A stretch of DNA of 64,000 nt from the NCBI RefSeq assembly GCF_040115645.1, contig NC_089541.1, positions 6,448,001 to 6,512,000 on the forward strand. The letters are read 5' to 3'. This DNA is from Euwallacea fornicatus (taxonomy: Eukaryota > Arthropoda > Insecta > Coleoptera > Curculionidae). Positions 1-12,600 of the stretch are shown in pieces. The translations under genes were made by a program, and so were the position numbers. A model generated the notes under the pieces. That model worked only from the letters and a program-made list of their open reading frames with translations, was not told the origin of the DNA and ran no database searches. The stretch's first letter is position 1, and each line of letters starts with the position of its first letter.

Positions 1-777
1 GTAAGTATTACTCACAGTGTGTGTCATAAATTCAAGAATTATACGAACAACATCAATAAAAGAGGCAATTTTAAAACTTTCATAGCGATTTCATGGAAAC
101 TGCACCATTGAGGCAGATGCAGCTGATGGGAATTCTGGGCTTTAGAGCCACGTCTTCTGTGTTCCTAACAGTTTCTAAGAACGTGCTAGAAAGAAAAGCG
201 CCTCGTAAAAGCAACTATCGAATAACTTTATTTTTTCTATTAAAATTACGCTTTACTTTACTAAAACTCGAAAATGTGTGGGAGATCAGTTCCACAATAA
301 GGTGAAAGTTAGAAGGAATAACACTTCTCAAGTTTTGTTTTTTTTCCGGGAAAATTTTTTTTGACGATTGCTCTTCTTGTGTTGTCGATTTTCATAGGGC
401 TACGTATATTTAGAATATATTTCTAGAGACAACATCTGTGCCTAAATAATCATATGTAAAATGCGAACAAAAGAGAAAAAAGAGAAAAAAATTGAATGGT
501 AAGGAGAAGGGGGAAGGGTGAAGAGGTATTGCCCTGTTTGCCTTTTAAGCTAAAGAGGGTTCAGAAGATATTTTTATTAAATTTTTTCTCGGTCCTTGAT
601 CTTATGCACAAAACATTTTATCGAGGCATTTACAAGCATCTAATATGAACTATTTCTTGCTCAACAATTTCGGCTTATTTCATTAAATTTTTTTAAAGAT
701 AATGCCTAACATTTTCCTAATTTTTGGCAACATTAACAATATCCCTATTACAACATGACCCTCATTATTTGTTTCAG

Positions 778-3700
778 GTAACACCTACTTCACCATCGGG
801 CCATCCCTCCTACGTGGTCCATTACACCGCCAACGGCAAAGATTCTTCTACCACCATGGTATGCAACCGATACCTACACAATAATGACGGCAACAACCAC
901 CTAAAAGTGAATCGCTGCAACTCGGGAAAATCTCCCAACAAAAGGCGATCCAGTAGCGTGGACAGTGGCCGAGAAAGGGCTCCTAGTCCCAGCCCTAGCG
1001 CGCATGATGATATAGGTCTGGGGAGTGGAAAGTCCAAGTTAACCAATAGGCGTATGGGGAAGAGGAATATTAAAGCACAGGTAAAATACTAATATCAGCT
1101 TTAGATTTAAATTTTTATCTGCGAACATCATTTTTAGTTCTGGTAAGTTTTTATATGTCATAATCGATGATTTCGCATCTGTGACCAAATCGTTTAAAAA
1201 ATATTTTTAAACGAAATAGCCCACATAACACCAATTTCGGCCCTAATTGAAAACTTTAATTTTATTAACACAACTTTATCAGTGAGCATGCTTGGTTTTG
1301 TCTCGAAATTGTCGAAACTTGCGTTATACGTAGAGCGCATGGAGCGGCAAGCGTCTCCGACTCCTCGTATCGCTTGCGCAGTACCGAATATACTACTTGG
1401 TTTTCTACTTTTAGGGATATGCAAGGTATTTCCTGTAACATCAAGTGAATTTAATAAGCTGATGTGTGCAGTAACCTTCATATAATGTCTGTCACCAAAA
1501 GTACGTTCCCGAGGTACACAGCGTTAACATTTCATAAATTTTCACAGTAATATTTAATAGCAACAATATTTTTAACTAAACGTTCGAAATACTAAGAAAT
1601 AATGCATCTTTGTTTGTTACGAAATGGCGAAGAAATATCAATTGCTAAGAGCATTCTTAATGTGTCTAAGTCTTTTTGTAAACAAAAACATCATTATCGA
1701 ATAATCTCCAAACGAAAACACAAGAAGAACCGCAAGAACTAGTTTTTGGCTGCGTGAAAACCTTGGAACCTGAGAAACTCACATGTTCATCTTGTTGTGT
1801 GAATAAAGAAAACGCAGTTGTTATTTCTGTTATATTTGAAATTTTCCTTATTCCTGAATGTGTAGGTACTTTAATCTAAGCACTGAATTTAGCATGTTTG
1901 TTGAAAACACTAATGAAAGTTAATGCGCCAATGAAAGCGATGTAAACGCGCAACATTATGGAATAATGATTTGTTTGAAGACGTATCTCAGCAGCAATGT
2001 ATTATTAGTTGATTTTCACGTATTTTTCTTACATTATCTGTATGCAATTTTTTGTGCTGTTGATGGAATTCATTTAGTGGATTAATGTCGTATGTAAGAA
2101 GAAGGCGTGGGTAGATGTTTTCGAGTTTCAATTAATTTTTCTTGATTGGAATGCAAATAATTAGAACCCATAACTAAGCAGTTGCTTGCCAAGCATGCAT
2201 AGCCAAACAAGTAGATGTTTATGAGGAGAACAGGAGAATTAAGCGAAAACTAAACAGCGCAGTTTATGTTTGATCGAATTCGTAAATATTCAAAACGACA
2301 CTGTAGGTAGATCAGGTTAAGCAAAATGTATGAATGAAATTTTGGAAAAATGTGCGAAATGAAAAAAAAATCATTTTGAAAAATATTTAACATTGCAAGA
2401 ATTTCATCAAGCTCGATATCCGCAAAAAAAAACAATTGTAATTCGTGTATTGTTTTATATTAAAGAATTCCACAAACTGTCGTATCCGAAAATGTAAACA
2501 TAAATAGGGTATAATATTTTAAAAATGTACGTTACGGTCACTTTTAGATCTAACCGGCAAAGCCGAGTTACTTGAGATAATATTTAAATAGATAACTTAG
2601 TTTCATTATCCAGTGCCCAAATTTTTCAACAATTCTAAAAACAGTTTTCCATAAAAATCTAAGGGACCATCGCCTATCAAATCCCGGGGGTACAACGATC
2701 GATAATACATTGTTGGTTTATCCCGAACATGCTAAATTCTTCCAGTCAAACCATACATAAGAGATTACTCTATTTATCCATTTGCATTTGCTGTGCTAAA
2801 TTTATTACAGCTCTATAAATTTATACGAAGAGAGCCTAAAACTGGAATAAATTCAGATTTAGCTTTCATAAATAATATGTCTTTCCTCTAGAAGAAGCCC
2901 TCATGGAAAACGTGAAAACCTGTATTTTGAATGTATTTCAATACGTATTTAACAGGGGCTTGCGAGAAAATTAGTTTCCTTTGCGTAAGATTTATCATTA
3001 TAGATCGTACCTTTTGAGACTAAATTTTAGTGGTTGTTAAATATATGGGAATAAGAGACATCCTCTCAAACTAAGGAAATATAATTTAAAGAAAATACCC
3101 ACTTAATTCTTGTAAGTTAAATACGACTCGAAGGCCTACTCGGCTTACTTATATAACTTTAAAATGATATTTAACCTAACATTCCAGGAAAATAATTATC
3201 ACATTCATTCAAGATTAATAAATAAACTTTGCCATATGATCAAGCCTGGAATTTTCAAAACTAACTCTGAGCAATATGCAGTTTCCTTCTTTTGTTCTCA
3301 ATACAATGAAAAATCCACAATCGAATCCAAACTCAGTTTAACTTTTTATGAAAAAGGTGGACTTAGCAAAGTAATTTTTTCACTATATCACATAATAATA
3401 AAACGTAAGTTAAAATAAATCCTAAAAACATATGGAAAGCGACGTTTGACGTTACGACCCCAACTCTACGATTTTTTTTTCAGGAACATATTTAAAAAAA
3501 ATGTACATCGATGCATTTTAAACGGGTTTTATATGAAACATTTTTTGAAATTTTTAATCATTGAAAAGCTGGAGGATAAATGAATATTACCATACTCGGT
3601 AATCTGGAGCCAAAATACTTATTATTGACGAGAGGAAACATTAAGATTGTCAATTATTTTTCCTTTCTTTATTAAACAGTCAGTTAAAACCATCAAGATC

Positions 3701-6178
3701 AGCAAACGAAAAATATTCTATTGTATATATGCATAACGTATATATAATTTAAAAAAGGCATTTTTCCTAAAAAAAAATGTATATATGTATATATATGTCG
3801 GAGATTTATTAGTCCTTTAGTGATAAAGTGTAACATTACGAGCTGATAATATGACGAAGGGCAGGCTGACAGGGCCACCTTAAGGAAAAGCTCTGTCGAA
3901 CGAGGTCGCTACCACCAAGGGCGAAATCGAGAGGCCATGTGTGCGAGCCTTCGTTGGAAACAGGGACTAGCAGGTACCTTATCCTTCGGATTTGAAGGAC
4001 TCGCGAGATCTGGAAAACCAGAAACTAAAAAGGGACAGGCAGATTAGATTGGGAAGTAACGAGAAGCGCTCGTGTGATAGCAAATTCGTTGGTTTTGCCC
4101 TTTTTCTATTCTTGCTATTAAAAGTGAACTAAATACTTTATATCTTCATGGAAAACCTTCCTATTGATGATCCGACATATACAGGGTGTTTCCTAACTAC
4201 GTGTAAAAAATTTAAAGGCGAATCCTCGACTGATTTTGAGTCAAAAATGTCTAATAAAGATATGTCCGCAAATGCCTTGTTTCCAAGATACAGGGTGATG
4301 ACTGAAAGACGTTGAAAAATGTTTTAAAGGTTTCTAAAGGTTTGGTGATATTTACTAACTTGTTTATTGTTAGTTTTTTTTGCTACTTCCACTACTATAA
4401 ACAAGATAGTCAATGTTATTTTGGTGTTTTACTCTCTAAAGTGAAAGAATTTAGTTCTGTGTCCCAAAAATTAGATTATACCTCAGTTTTGAAAATTTTT
4501 CAAATGCCTAATTACACTAATCAAGAAATGGCCAATATGGTTTTTGTTTACGGCCTTGCTGATGGTAAGTGTTTGGCAGCGAGGCGCATTTACATGGAAA
4601 GGTTTCCAAACCACCAAGCTCCCAACCACCAAACCTTTAAAAACCTCTTTCAACGTCTTTGTGATACAGGATCTCTTATGAAGTAATGGTGGTCATTTTC
4701 AGCAATTCTTATAATTAACCATTAAAGCATTCTCCCAAAAAATTGTCTTTTCTAAAATTTAAACACTCAAATTGAGTCATTTTGGAAATAAAATCTCTTT
4801 TTCTTGTCACATTTCAACACCCTGTATCTTGGAAACAAGGCATTTGCGGATATATTAGACATTTTTGACTCAAAATCAGTCGAGAATTACGACTTTAAAT
4901 TTTTTACACGTAGTTAGGAAACACCCTGTATATATATATATACGTATATAACGCACCTTTCATAATCAAGCAGTCTATGATTGCTAACCAGTATCATAAC
5001 GAGACCTTTCAGAAGTACAAAGAGGTAAGAATAAAGTGAATATAAGATTTGCTAGTTTTAAAGTTTTAACATCAAACAAAAACTTTCAATGCTGGTTAAA
5101 AATTTTTAATGACATTGAAAATACGATTTATATATAGATAACAAAAAAATGTCAATAATTTAAAATAAAATTAAATTAACCCAAATGATTAAAGTTAGCG
5201 GAAGTTTTAAGGGTTGCTTTAGTAACTTAAAAAGAAGCAGCTTATCGGTCGAAGAATGTAGTTGTGAATTTTTCGTTATAGACTCTGTTTTAAACTCCAA
5301 CTTATATTCCCATCAGGTGAAGCGCTTCAGGATGGAAACCAAGGCTGCCAAAACCCTTGGTATAATCGTGGGAGGGTTCATATGCTGTTGGTTGCCTTTC
5401 TTCACGATGTATTTGGTGCGTGCCTTTTGCAAGGACTGCATTAATCCCCTAATGTTTTCGATCCTCTTCTGGCTGGGATATTGCAACAGTGCCATTAATC
5501 CTCTTATATACGCCCTGTTCTCCAAAGACTTCAGATTCGCCTTCAAGAGGATTATATGTAGGTGCTTTTGCACTGACAAAGGATCTCATAATTCCCGGCG
5601 GGGCTCGGACGGGTCACAATTGCAGGTCTGTATTTTGGTCTCTTTCGAGTGTTTAATTAATAATAAGCTGCATTATTTTTGAAAGCTCTAACTTTTTAAT
5701 TTTATTTAACTGCAAATGTATTATCACGTTTTCACAAACAAAATCGAAATGACTGCGCCGCAAGTCGTCACGTTTTTTCATCTAAGCTTTTACTCCCCAA
5801 TTAGTAATGATGTGATGAAAATGAAACTTTAGAGTGGAATTAAAAGAACACGGTCAGTTTTTATTAACCGGAACATTTTTCTCTTCAGTAATAACAAACT
5901 TCACCACATAATTAGTGTCTAATTCAAAGACTATATAGATATTGTCGGCCGGGTTCCCACGTTCCCCTCTGTATTTACAGGCTAAAAAATAGCACGTGTA
6001 TGATTTTATTGATTTTTTTTTAGGGTAGTTCCGATTAGCTTCTCATTTTCTACATCTTTTCACCATTTTCTTGCTCCAGGGTCGTCAAAACAGATCTCCA
6101 AGTTACAATGTTCAAGGTCACGCAAACTCCTTGGGAGAGGAGAGCGATGTAGGTAGGGACCAGTCCGATTCCAGGTGA
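778..6178 (+). CDS. Oamb: Alpha1-type octopamine receptor (Oamb-like), last three coding exons; 5' part lies outside the window
   Basis: Amine-activated G-protein-coupled receptor of the plasma membrane; insect family members bind octopamine and couple to calcium/cAMP signalling. Exons 778-1080, 5317-5625 and 6080-6178 join in phase 0 with AG/GT borders. The first exon encodes the third intracellular loop, rich in Ser/Pro, with a PKA-like KRRSSS. The second opens with VKRFRMETKAAKTLG, then TM6 (CWLPFF) and TM7 ending in the NPLIY form of NPxxY. A CRCFC cluster follows (likely palmitoylation), then RRGSD, another PKA-type site. The third exon gives a 32-residue tail ending at TGA. Upstream exons (TM1-5) are not here. 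Family assignment rests on the TM6-TM7 block, which closely resembles insect OAMB; other biogenic amine receptors are less likely. Read-through of the second donor would instead add about 19 residues. Confidence 0.85.
1081..3795. other. Receptor intron, no recognised feature
   Basis: AT-rich intronic DNA between the third-loop exon and the solo LTR. The open frames at 1194-1485 and 3164-3418 have no recognisable domain and no splice context. TA-rich microsatellite sequence occupies about 3720-3795. Confidence 0.6.
3796..4177. repeat. Candidate solo LTR (382 bp)
   Basis: The segment begins TGTCGGA and ends TCCGACA, a perfect 7-bp inverted terminus of TG...CA type as expected for a long terminal repeat. 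TATA lies directly on both sides, consistent with a 4-bp target duplication, although the flank is TA-rich so that match is weak. Base composition is clearly more GC-rich than its surroundings. No coding capacity or second LTR is present, so this would be the product of LTR-LTR recombination. The family (gypsy or BEL type) cannot be told. Confidence 0.6.
4182..4928 (+). mobile_element. Non-autonomous TIR DNA transposon, deletion derivative of a DUF4817-type transposon
   Basis: About 115-bp terminal inverted repeats start CAGGGTGTTTCCTAACTACG at both ends and are nearly identical; the element is flanked by TA, the IS630/Tc1/mariner target. Each TIR carries a second, inner copy of ACAGGGTG (4291 and the mirror position near 4825). 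The 0.75-kb element keeps only an N-terminal helix-turn-helix fragment of a transposase. The high TIR identity suggests a fairly recent insertion. It sits in the receptor intron. Confidence 0.85.
4504..4686 (+). pseudogene. Transposase N-terminal HTH (DUF4817-like) fragment
   Basis: The open frame from the Met at 4504 contains YTNQEMANMVFVYGLADG followed by AARRIYMERFPN, the pattern of the DUF4817 helix-turn-helix found at the N terminus of many insect TIR-transposon proteins. It ends at a stop after about 60 residues; the catalytic DDE region is absent, so it cannot transpose on its own. Whether the upstream open stretch from 4312 is translated is unclear, because it lacks an ATG. Confidence 0.7.
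4929..4958. repeat. TA-rich microsatellite
   Basis: Alternating TATATA/CGTATA directly follows the transposon and resembles the TA-rich tract before the LTR at about 3780-3795. The original site was probably one TA-repeat that received both insertions. Confidence 0.6.
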
Positions 6179-6507
6179 CGTAACCCGTTTGATGTAGACA
6201 CGGGGGGAGTCTTTAAATTAGCCATGAGCGTGGTCATGGGGTGACAAATGGAGAACCTCAAGGGCGGAGCTGTGGGATACAGCACTGAGTTGTAAGGATT
6301 CAGATTGGCTACTGATCTTATTGTAATATAGAAATTATTGTGATTTAGCCCTAAGTACCTGTGGAGCTTGAAGGGTTATGAGTTAAAAATGTACGGAGAT
6401 TATGATCTCGTGAAGAAATAGGCTTGATGTTATCTTCTTGCCATGTATACGTATTATATTGTAACATATTATAGTTTAAGCTACAATTCAAAAGTGAAAT
6501 TCAATCA

Positions 6508-6513
6508 AATAAA
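6508..6513 (+). other. Polyadenylation signal of the octopamine receptor gene
   Basis: A canonical AATAAA lies about 330 bp after the receptor stop codon, giving a short 3' UTR (about 6179-6530). No competing AATAAA was noticed between the stop and this site. Confidence 0.5.
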
Positions 6514-9500
6514 GTATATAGGATAATATCTTCACGATCAATCAATTGGCCTGGAAACTGCTTGAAACTTACAGAAATGTCTCTCAGGGACGTATTTCTT
6601 TTCTTGCTACAAAGGTTACAAAGGGACACTCTCCGTAGAGCACCCTTCAACTGTTTCAAATCAAATCGTCGAGATTTAGCCATTGTGAATCTAAGAATAT
6701 CGAATTTAAGTTGTTGAGAATGCGGGAATTGCTTTTTAAAGTCGAGACACTTTTCTCCTGTATATTGTAATACCTTGTGCAAATTTGCCAAAATAACTTG
6801 TGATAGTTTGTCTTTACACATGAAGTACATTAGTGAAACTAATAATTTTGTAATTAGCGTGTGACAAGAACCGTTTCCCACACACGTGTGCGTGCGAAAA
6901 AATGCGATTTGGTTTCCAAAAATTCTTCAATTTTTTTGGAGCGAGTTAATTTTTATTGTTGGTGAATTTTTCAAACGCCTACTAATAGGTGGTATATTTT
7001 TAAATAAAATACATAACACTTTAGAATTTAACTGGGAATTTTTGCATTCATGTATAAAAGCGTAAGAACTCTACCTAGGTACTGATTTCCTATAGAAAAA
7101 TAAAATATGAACATCCAAACACGTATTTATTTTAATCAAGTATTCTACATCGAAAAATAAATGAGAAAAAGAAATAAATTGTTAATTTCTATATTATTTC
7201 CTATCACAGCTCGACAATGATCTTATTTCACTGCCTAAGGAGCACCGAAGGCATGTTTTTTTTCCGAATTATTCCAACCTTCTGAGTTAAAAACATTCTT
7301 CTGGATTCATTTCTTTGAAGTCTAAACGTTTTAAGGAAGCTTTTATTTTTACTAGGTTTTATTTCCTATATTTGTTAGCTGCATAAAGCCCTTAAGGGCG
7401 GGCGCAGAATGCACAAATTGTGTCAGACAATTCGATTGAAGGGAGCAGGCATCATTTCTTCGCAGAACCTGCCACCAACGTAAAACATTCGTTTCAGGAA
7501 AAAGGGCTGTCTCATAAGGTTTTCATTTCTCGCATAGCTCTATAATGGGAATACGTCTGAAAATGCAGCTTTCAGGTTGATTGAGCCGTATTTTTGAGTG
7601 CTTTTGAACAACACTTGACTGTATTATATACTTATTATTATGATTCCATTACTCGTTTTGGAGAGGGAAAGATTAAACGACTTAATATTGAAATACTAGC
7701 TAATAACAAAGTGTACATACAATTATTTATGTATACCGTTCTAGCTTTAGACCCAACTGTAACGTCTTCAACAACGCACAGTCAATATTAATATTGTATT
7801 ACAGTCTTATAAGTATGTATTTCTAAATTATCAGGGTATTATTACTAATATAGGTCTATTTAGTATGGTTTCCTTTGGTACTCAACGATGTTTCTCATTA
7901 GGTACTGACGCCTTTTAAAGCATTGTTCCGTTTTTTTTCTAAACGTAATCAGTAGGTTTAGTAATGTTGCTTTATTGCGCAAAAATGGGGCTGTGTCGTA
8001 GCCAAAAACTAGAGAGCAAAGTTTGTACATAAACAGTTAATTGTATGTAAATATTATATTATTGTTATATCTCTGTTATTGTGAAGAAGGTGATACTATA
8101 GTTACTGTTTTAATATATGTGACTTTTAAAAAGAAAGCATCAGTGTTGACTTTTTCGACTACTCGAGGTTATAAAAATATTTTCCGAAATTTAAATTACG
8201 TTACTTTTTTGTATATTTTATTTATTAAGTGTCAGATAAATATTCAACTTGCGTCCTGCTATTGCAGGAAATATAATTATGTACCTACCTGTGTATGATG
8301 TATTTGCTAGAATAATAAAGGCATCATGAATATATTACTGCATTTTGCTTGGCTTGATTGCAGAGCGGAACATGAAATCAAAACAGGAATTTTCATTATT
8401 CTGACGTAAGATGCAAGAAGTTTTGAGAAAACGTAAAACAAAAAATATCGAATAGAGGACAATTCAAAGGCGAGGTGTGTAAAAGTTGTGATTTTCCCTA
8501 CAATGTTCATGCTGACATAGTTAAAACGTAGCAACATATCTGGTTTGTAATAATGGAAACATCATCACCTATGTAATTAACCTGCATCCTGCAGCGGCCC
8601 TTGATTAAAAGGATACAAAAGCTCGTTTTTAATTCGGTGTAAGTGGGTTTATTTGCATCTGTGACTTCATCTGTCATTGCATTTCATCTGGGAACAAAAC
8701 AGCGAGCTGCAAGGATATATGATGTAAAATAGGGGACGTTTGCTCCCCGGAAATAAAATGCAATTTTATCTCTGGATGTATTCCGAAAATTTTTGGTTTT
8801 ATCGTACGTAAAAGAAGTGAAAATAACTAGACGGCTTATCAAAAGGTGCAAATAAAGTAAAGTTTAGTTCTAACTTTTTATCGCAATTAGTTACAAAATT
8901 ATTGATCGACATTGGTTATAATCTTAAAGCTCTTAAAAAATTTCACTTAATAACTTATGGATGTGGTTTGTGAATGCCCACCATGAAAAGTGGAAAATAG
9001 AAATAACAAGAACAGTCTGAAAATATCGCTAAAGACATCTTATACACCTGAAAATCATCTTTAGTCATATTTGAAAAAAATATTGAAAATGTATTTTTCT
9101 AGTTTCCACTTTTATTGATTTTTGCATTTTGACGGAAGATTTCGCTTCTTTTATTCTCCCGTCGAAAAATTATAAAATAATGCTGGCTCGAAGATTTTTA
9201 CGTATTGAGGATGAAATGAACTGAAGAAAAAGCAAAAGGCATTCAGTTCAAGAAAATAACGGGAAACTCATGTGTTTAATTGGCGATGTGAACCAGAGAG
9301 TGTCCTTTGTTAATATCGGAAGGCAGCTGAACAAATAGATAAATTAATGAAAAAAATGTTCCTATAATTTAGATTTCAAAGCTAAACCCCCAGAAAGTTA
9401 ACTTCAATTTCAGGGGAATTATTTCAGATTAAATACTCGATTTACATGAAACCGATTTTTTCCCTTTCGTGTTCCATTATCAGATTACAATGAAACACTA

Positions 9501-9695
9501 TTTCGTTTAAATGAATAGTGAATCAGGCCCCCTTTATATACCGTTCCACTCCTGAATGCCTCAATTACTACTCATTAAAACAGCGTATTGAAGTAATACA
9601 CGAACATATATTGCATATACTGTGAACCAATAGAGCTACTTTAACAAATTAAAAAAAAAATCACAGTCAAAATTTGTAAATCTATCAATTAAATG
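6514..9695. other. Intergenic region between convergent receptor and sugar-transporter genes
   Basis: 3.2 kb of AT-rich DNA. No ORF here has a recognisable domain or splice partner, and no RNA gene was seen. A mildly GC-richer stretch at about 7380-7460 has no assignable identity. Confidence 0.6.
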
Positions 9696-12600
9696 TTATA
9701 CGGTCGTAGTGGTTTTGTCACCCTTCCCACAACTCTTACTTAACGCTCTTTGGGGCTCTCCTCTTAAAATGTCTGTAACCTCCTCAATGGTCTTGCCCTT
9801 TGTCTCAGGCACTAATAATACCACAAACAAAGTCCCACATCCACAGATGATACTAAAAACTATGAATCCCAATCCAATTCCTAAGTAATTTGTTAAATTG
9901 GAAAACTGATTGGTCACCACGAAAGCTAGGAGCCAGTTTAGAGACGCTGAAATGGAACTGGCAGTACCTTTCACCTTTGGATGGAAGATTTCGCTCATTA
10001 TCATCCATGGAATTGGGCCGAAACCCACAGAGAAGAAGATAATGTAAGAGGTTACACTGAATAATGGTATGAATGTGTAAGAGGTGATGCCCATGTGATC
10101 GCTGAGGTAGAAATAGGTACCGAGGATTGCGAGGTTAAGGCACATTATGGAATCTGAAAGGATGAGGAGGATTTTGCGGCCTGCACGGTCTATTAGAACT
10201 GCCGAGCAGAGGGTGGCTATAACCTGAAAAAACAAGAGTTTTAGAGATTATTTATATCAGAAATATTGTAAATAGTATTAAATTATGGTTCTATATACAG
10301 GATTATTTTATGTTTGCATATAATGTTTTGAAGAGGCCGATTTCACAAGCGCTTGAAACTGTATTCGAGTTTCAAGTGAGATTAAACTAATTCGTAATAA
10401 GAGGACCCTTCCCGTATCTGGCTTTTTTTTAAATTTTCTCCTCCATACTGTACAGGATGATTTAATGCAAATAAACGATCATAGTTTGGATATTTTTGAA
10501 TTTTTGGATCCTACTCACTTGAAATATCTTTCTGGTATAGATATTCCTGTACCTACTTATTGCCAGTACGTACTAATGTGAGGTGCTGAAAGCAAAATTT
10601 TTGTGTTTAAAGTAGTCTCATAGCGTACTTTTTACATTCTTTTCATCTACTGTTTCGGAGGTTTAATTTAGTATATACCCATATCTCATTTCTGCATGCA
10701 ACCCAAGATGTCATATGCCTTCAGTGTAAGCTTTACCTATAAAACCTTTCTGAACGTTGTTTAACTACAAACTAGCAACCAGAGCTTATAAACAGCACTG
10801 TGCTACGACCGGTTTCGACAAGACCTATGACTCTTCGAACCTTGTGTACTTACCCCAAGCTGTTTATTAGGCATACAGTTTTGGAAATGAATAATGCATG
10901 GAACAAACAAACAAACAAGAAACCTTGCCAAATTTCGAGCTGTAAATTTCTCTGATTTTCAAATAAACGTCGCGAACAGTAGGAACATATTTGAATTCGC
11001 AAAATGCGGTCTCTGCTCGAAACGGCCCTTTTTTCTCATTAAAATGATGCGAATCTCTTGAAATATTGCCCCACATAAAATGGTACGAATGCACCCATGA
11101 AAGTTTATCATCGTTGAGTTTTATTCATTGTCTAAAGAAGAAGACATTCGTCAGTTTAATGCGATATCTAGGGGTAAAATTAGCGATATGAAATCCCTAA
11201 GCTAATTTTCATCCTGTCAGTATTTCAACGACATACGTGTCGCATTGTATGGATCAATTCCTGTGGGATATATACGGCAGTTATTGACTCCACAAAATCT
11301 CTTTGGTGAATCACAGGGGAATGTACATAACCTTTGGAAAGTTATTTGATTGATCACAATACAGAGAATAATATTGTTCAAATTACCTGAGCTATTCCTA
11401 TCAAAACACTGCAGGTTCCTGGCTCGAATATGCCTCCCTGTTGAAATATGTTATTGCTGTAGAAAAGCACTGCATTCACTCCAGACAGTTGCTGAAAAGT
11501 CATGAGTCCAAAAGCAATAATCAGCCCTTTGAACGTGGCTTTGCAGTTCAACAGATCTGAAAGACTTGTCTTGTTCTTCTCCCCCTCTTTGAGCTCTTCC
11601 GTAATATTCACCAGCTCATCCTCGATATTGTAGTCGTGGCCTGAAAATTTATAAATCCACCCCTGAATAGACAAACAGAAAAAATCTGGGGCAAATGCCT
11701 AAAGAAATAACTAAAGTACGTGTTGGTAACGTATTCTTAAGCGCAACTTTCCACCACGCTTTGATGGCGAAAGCTCCATTCTCTCCATTATTAAAAGTTC
11801 ATTGTGTGCCTGATGTTTGAAAGCTTTCCCAACGATATTCTGGATTTGAATAAAAGTAGCGAATATTTCAACATTTTTTTGGTTGCCAAGTTATATGATG
11901 TTTTTCCTGTCTAACGTGCCAGTAAATTTAGTTTATGAACTAATCTTCACGCTTATTTAGAAAGTTGAATCCAGACTCGGTAAACTGTTCGAAAAGAGGG
12001 AAAAATTGAGAGCTATAAATTGGCAAACCTTGATGATCAATCTGGCGAGATGCGGCGGAATTATTTCCAATTCCTCACTTGACTTCGTGGTGTATGCCAT
12101 CTTTACCTTATTACACTTGGTATGATTTATGAAAGGAAATGAAGGTAATATTTCATTAAAGTATTTTGGTGTGCGATTGTGAGCTTTAAAAACACTTTTA
12201 CGATGAAAATAATTTAAGAATAGTGCTAGAAAACGCGGAAGTTATAAAGTGGCAATTGATGCAGACGGGTCAGCGCTTACCATTGGCTCTGGTTGGGCCA
12301 CTTCCTTATAGTGACCTAAGATCACATTTCCTGTACTCCACAATTAATTCGCTCAAGTTTATTTTAAACGAGGATACAATTGTTAGTAAAATTTAACGGT
12401 TTTAAGAAATAAAAGAAGTAAATTCCTGTGAAGTTGCAAAATAAGGTTCCGTTTAAATATACAGCGCTTGTAAAAAGTATTGCAACACATTTATAAATTT
12501 CATGCACCCAATATTAAAAGAAATGTTTAACGAGTAAAACTTTATTTGAAAAAATATATTCAATGTATTTTTTCGATGTTTAAATTTATCACCCCTATTC

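Noticed and set aside
1..10. Window opens with GTAAGTATTA, a perfect splice-donor consensus
   Set aside because: It could be the donor of the previous receptor exon, but the sequence before it is not available and no coding continuity can be tested.
6501..6881. 126-codon minus-strand open frame
   Set aside because: Overlaps the receptor polyadenylation signal on the other strand and shows no recognisable domain, splice partner or promoter.
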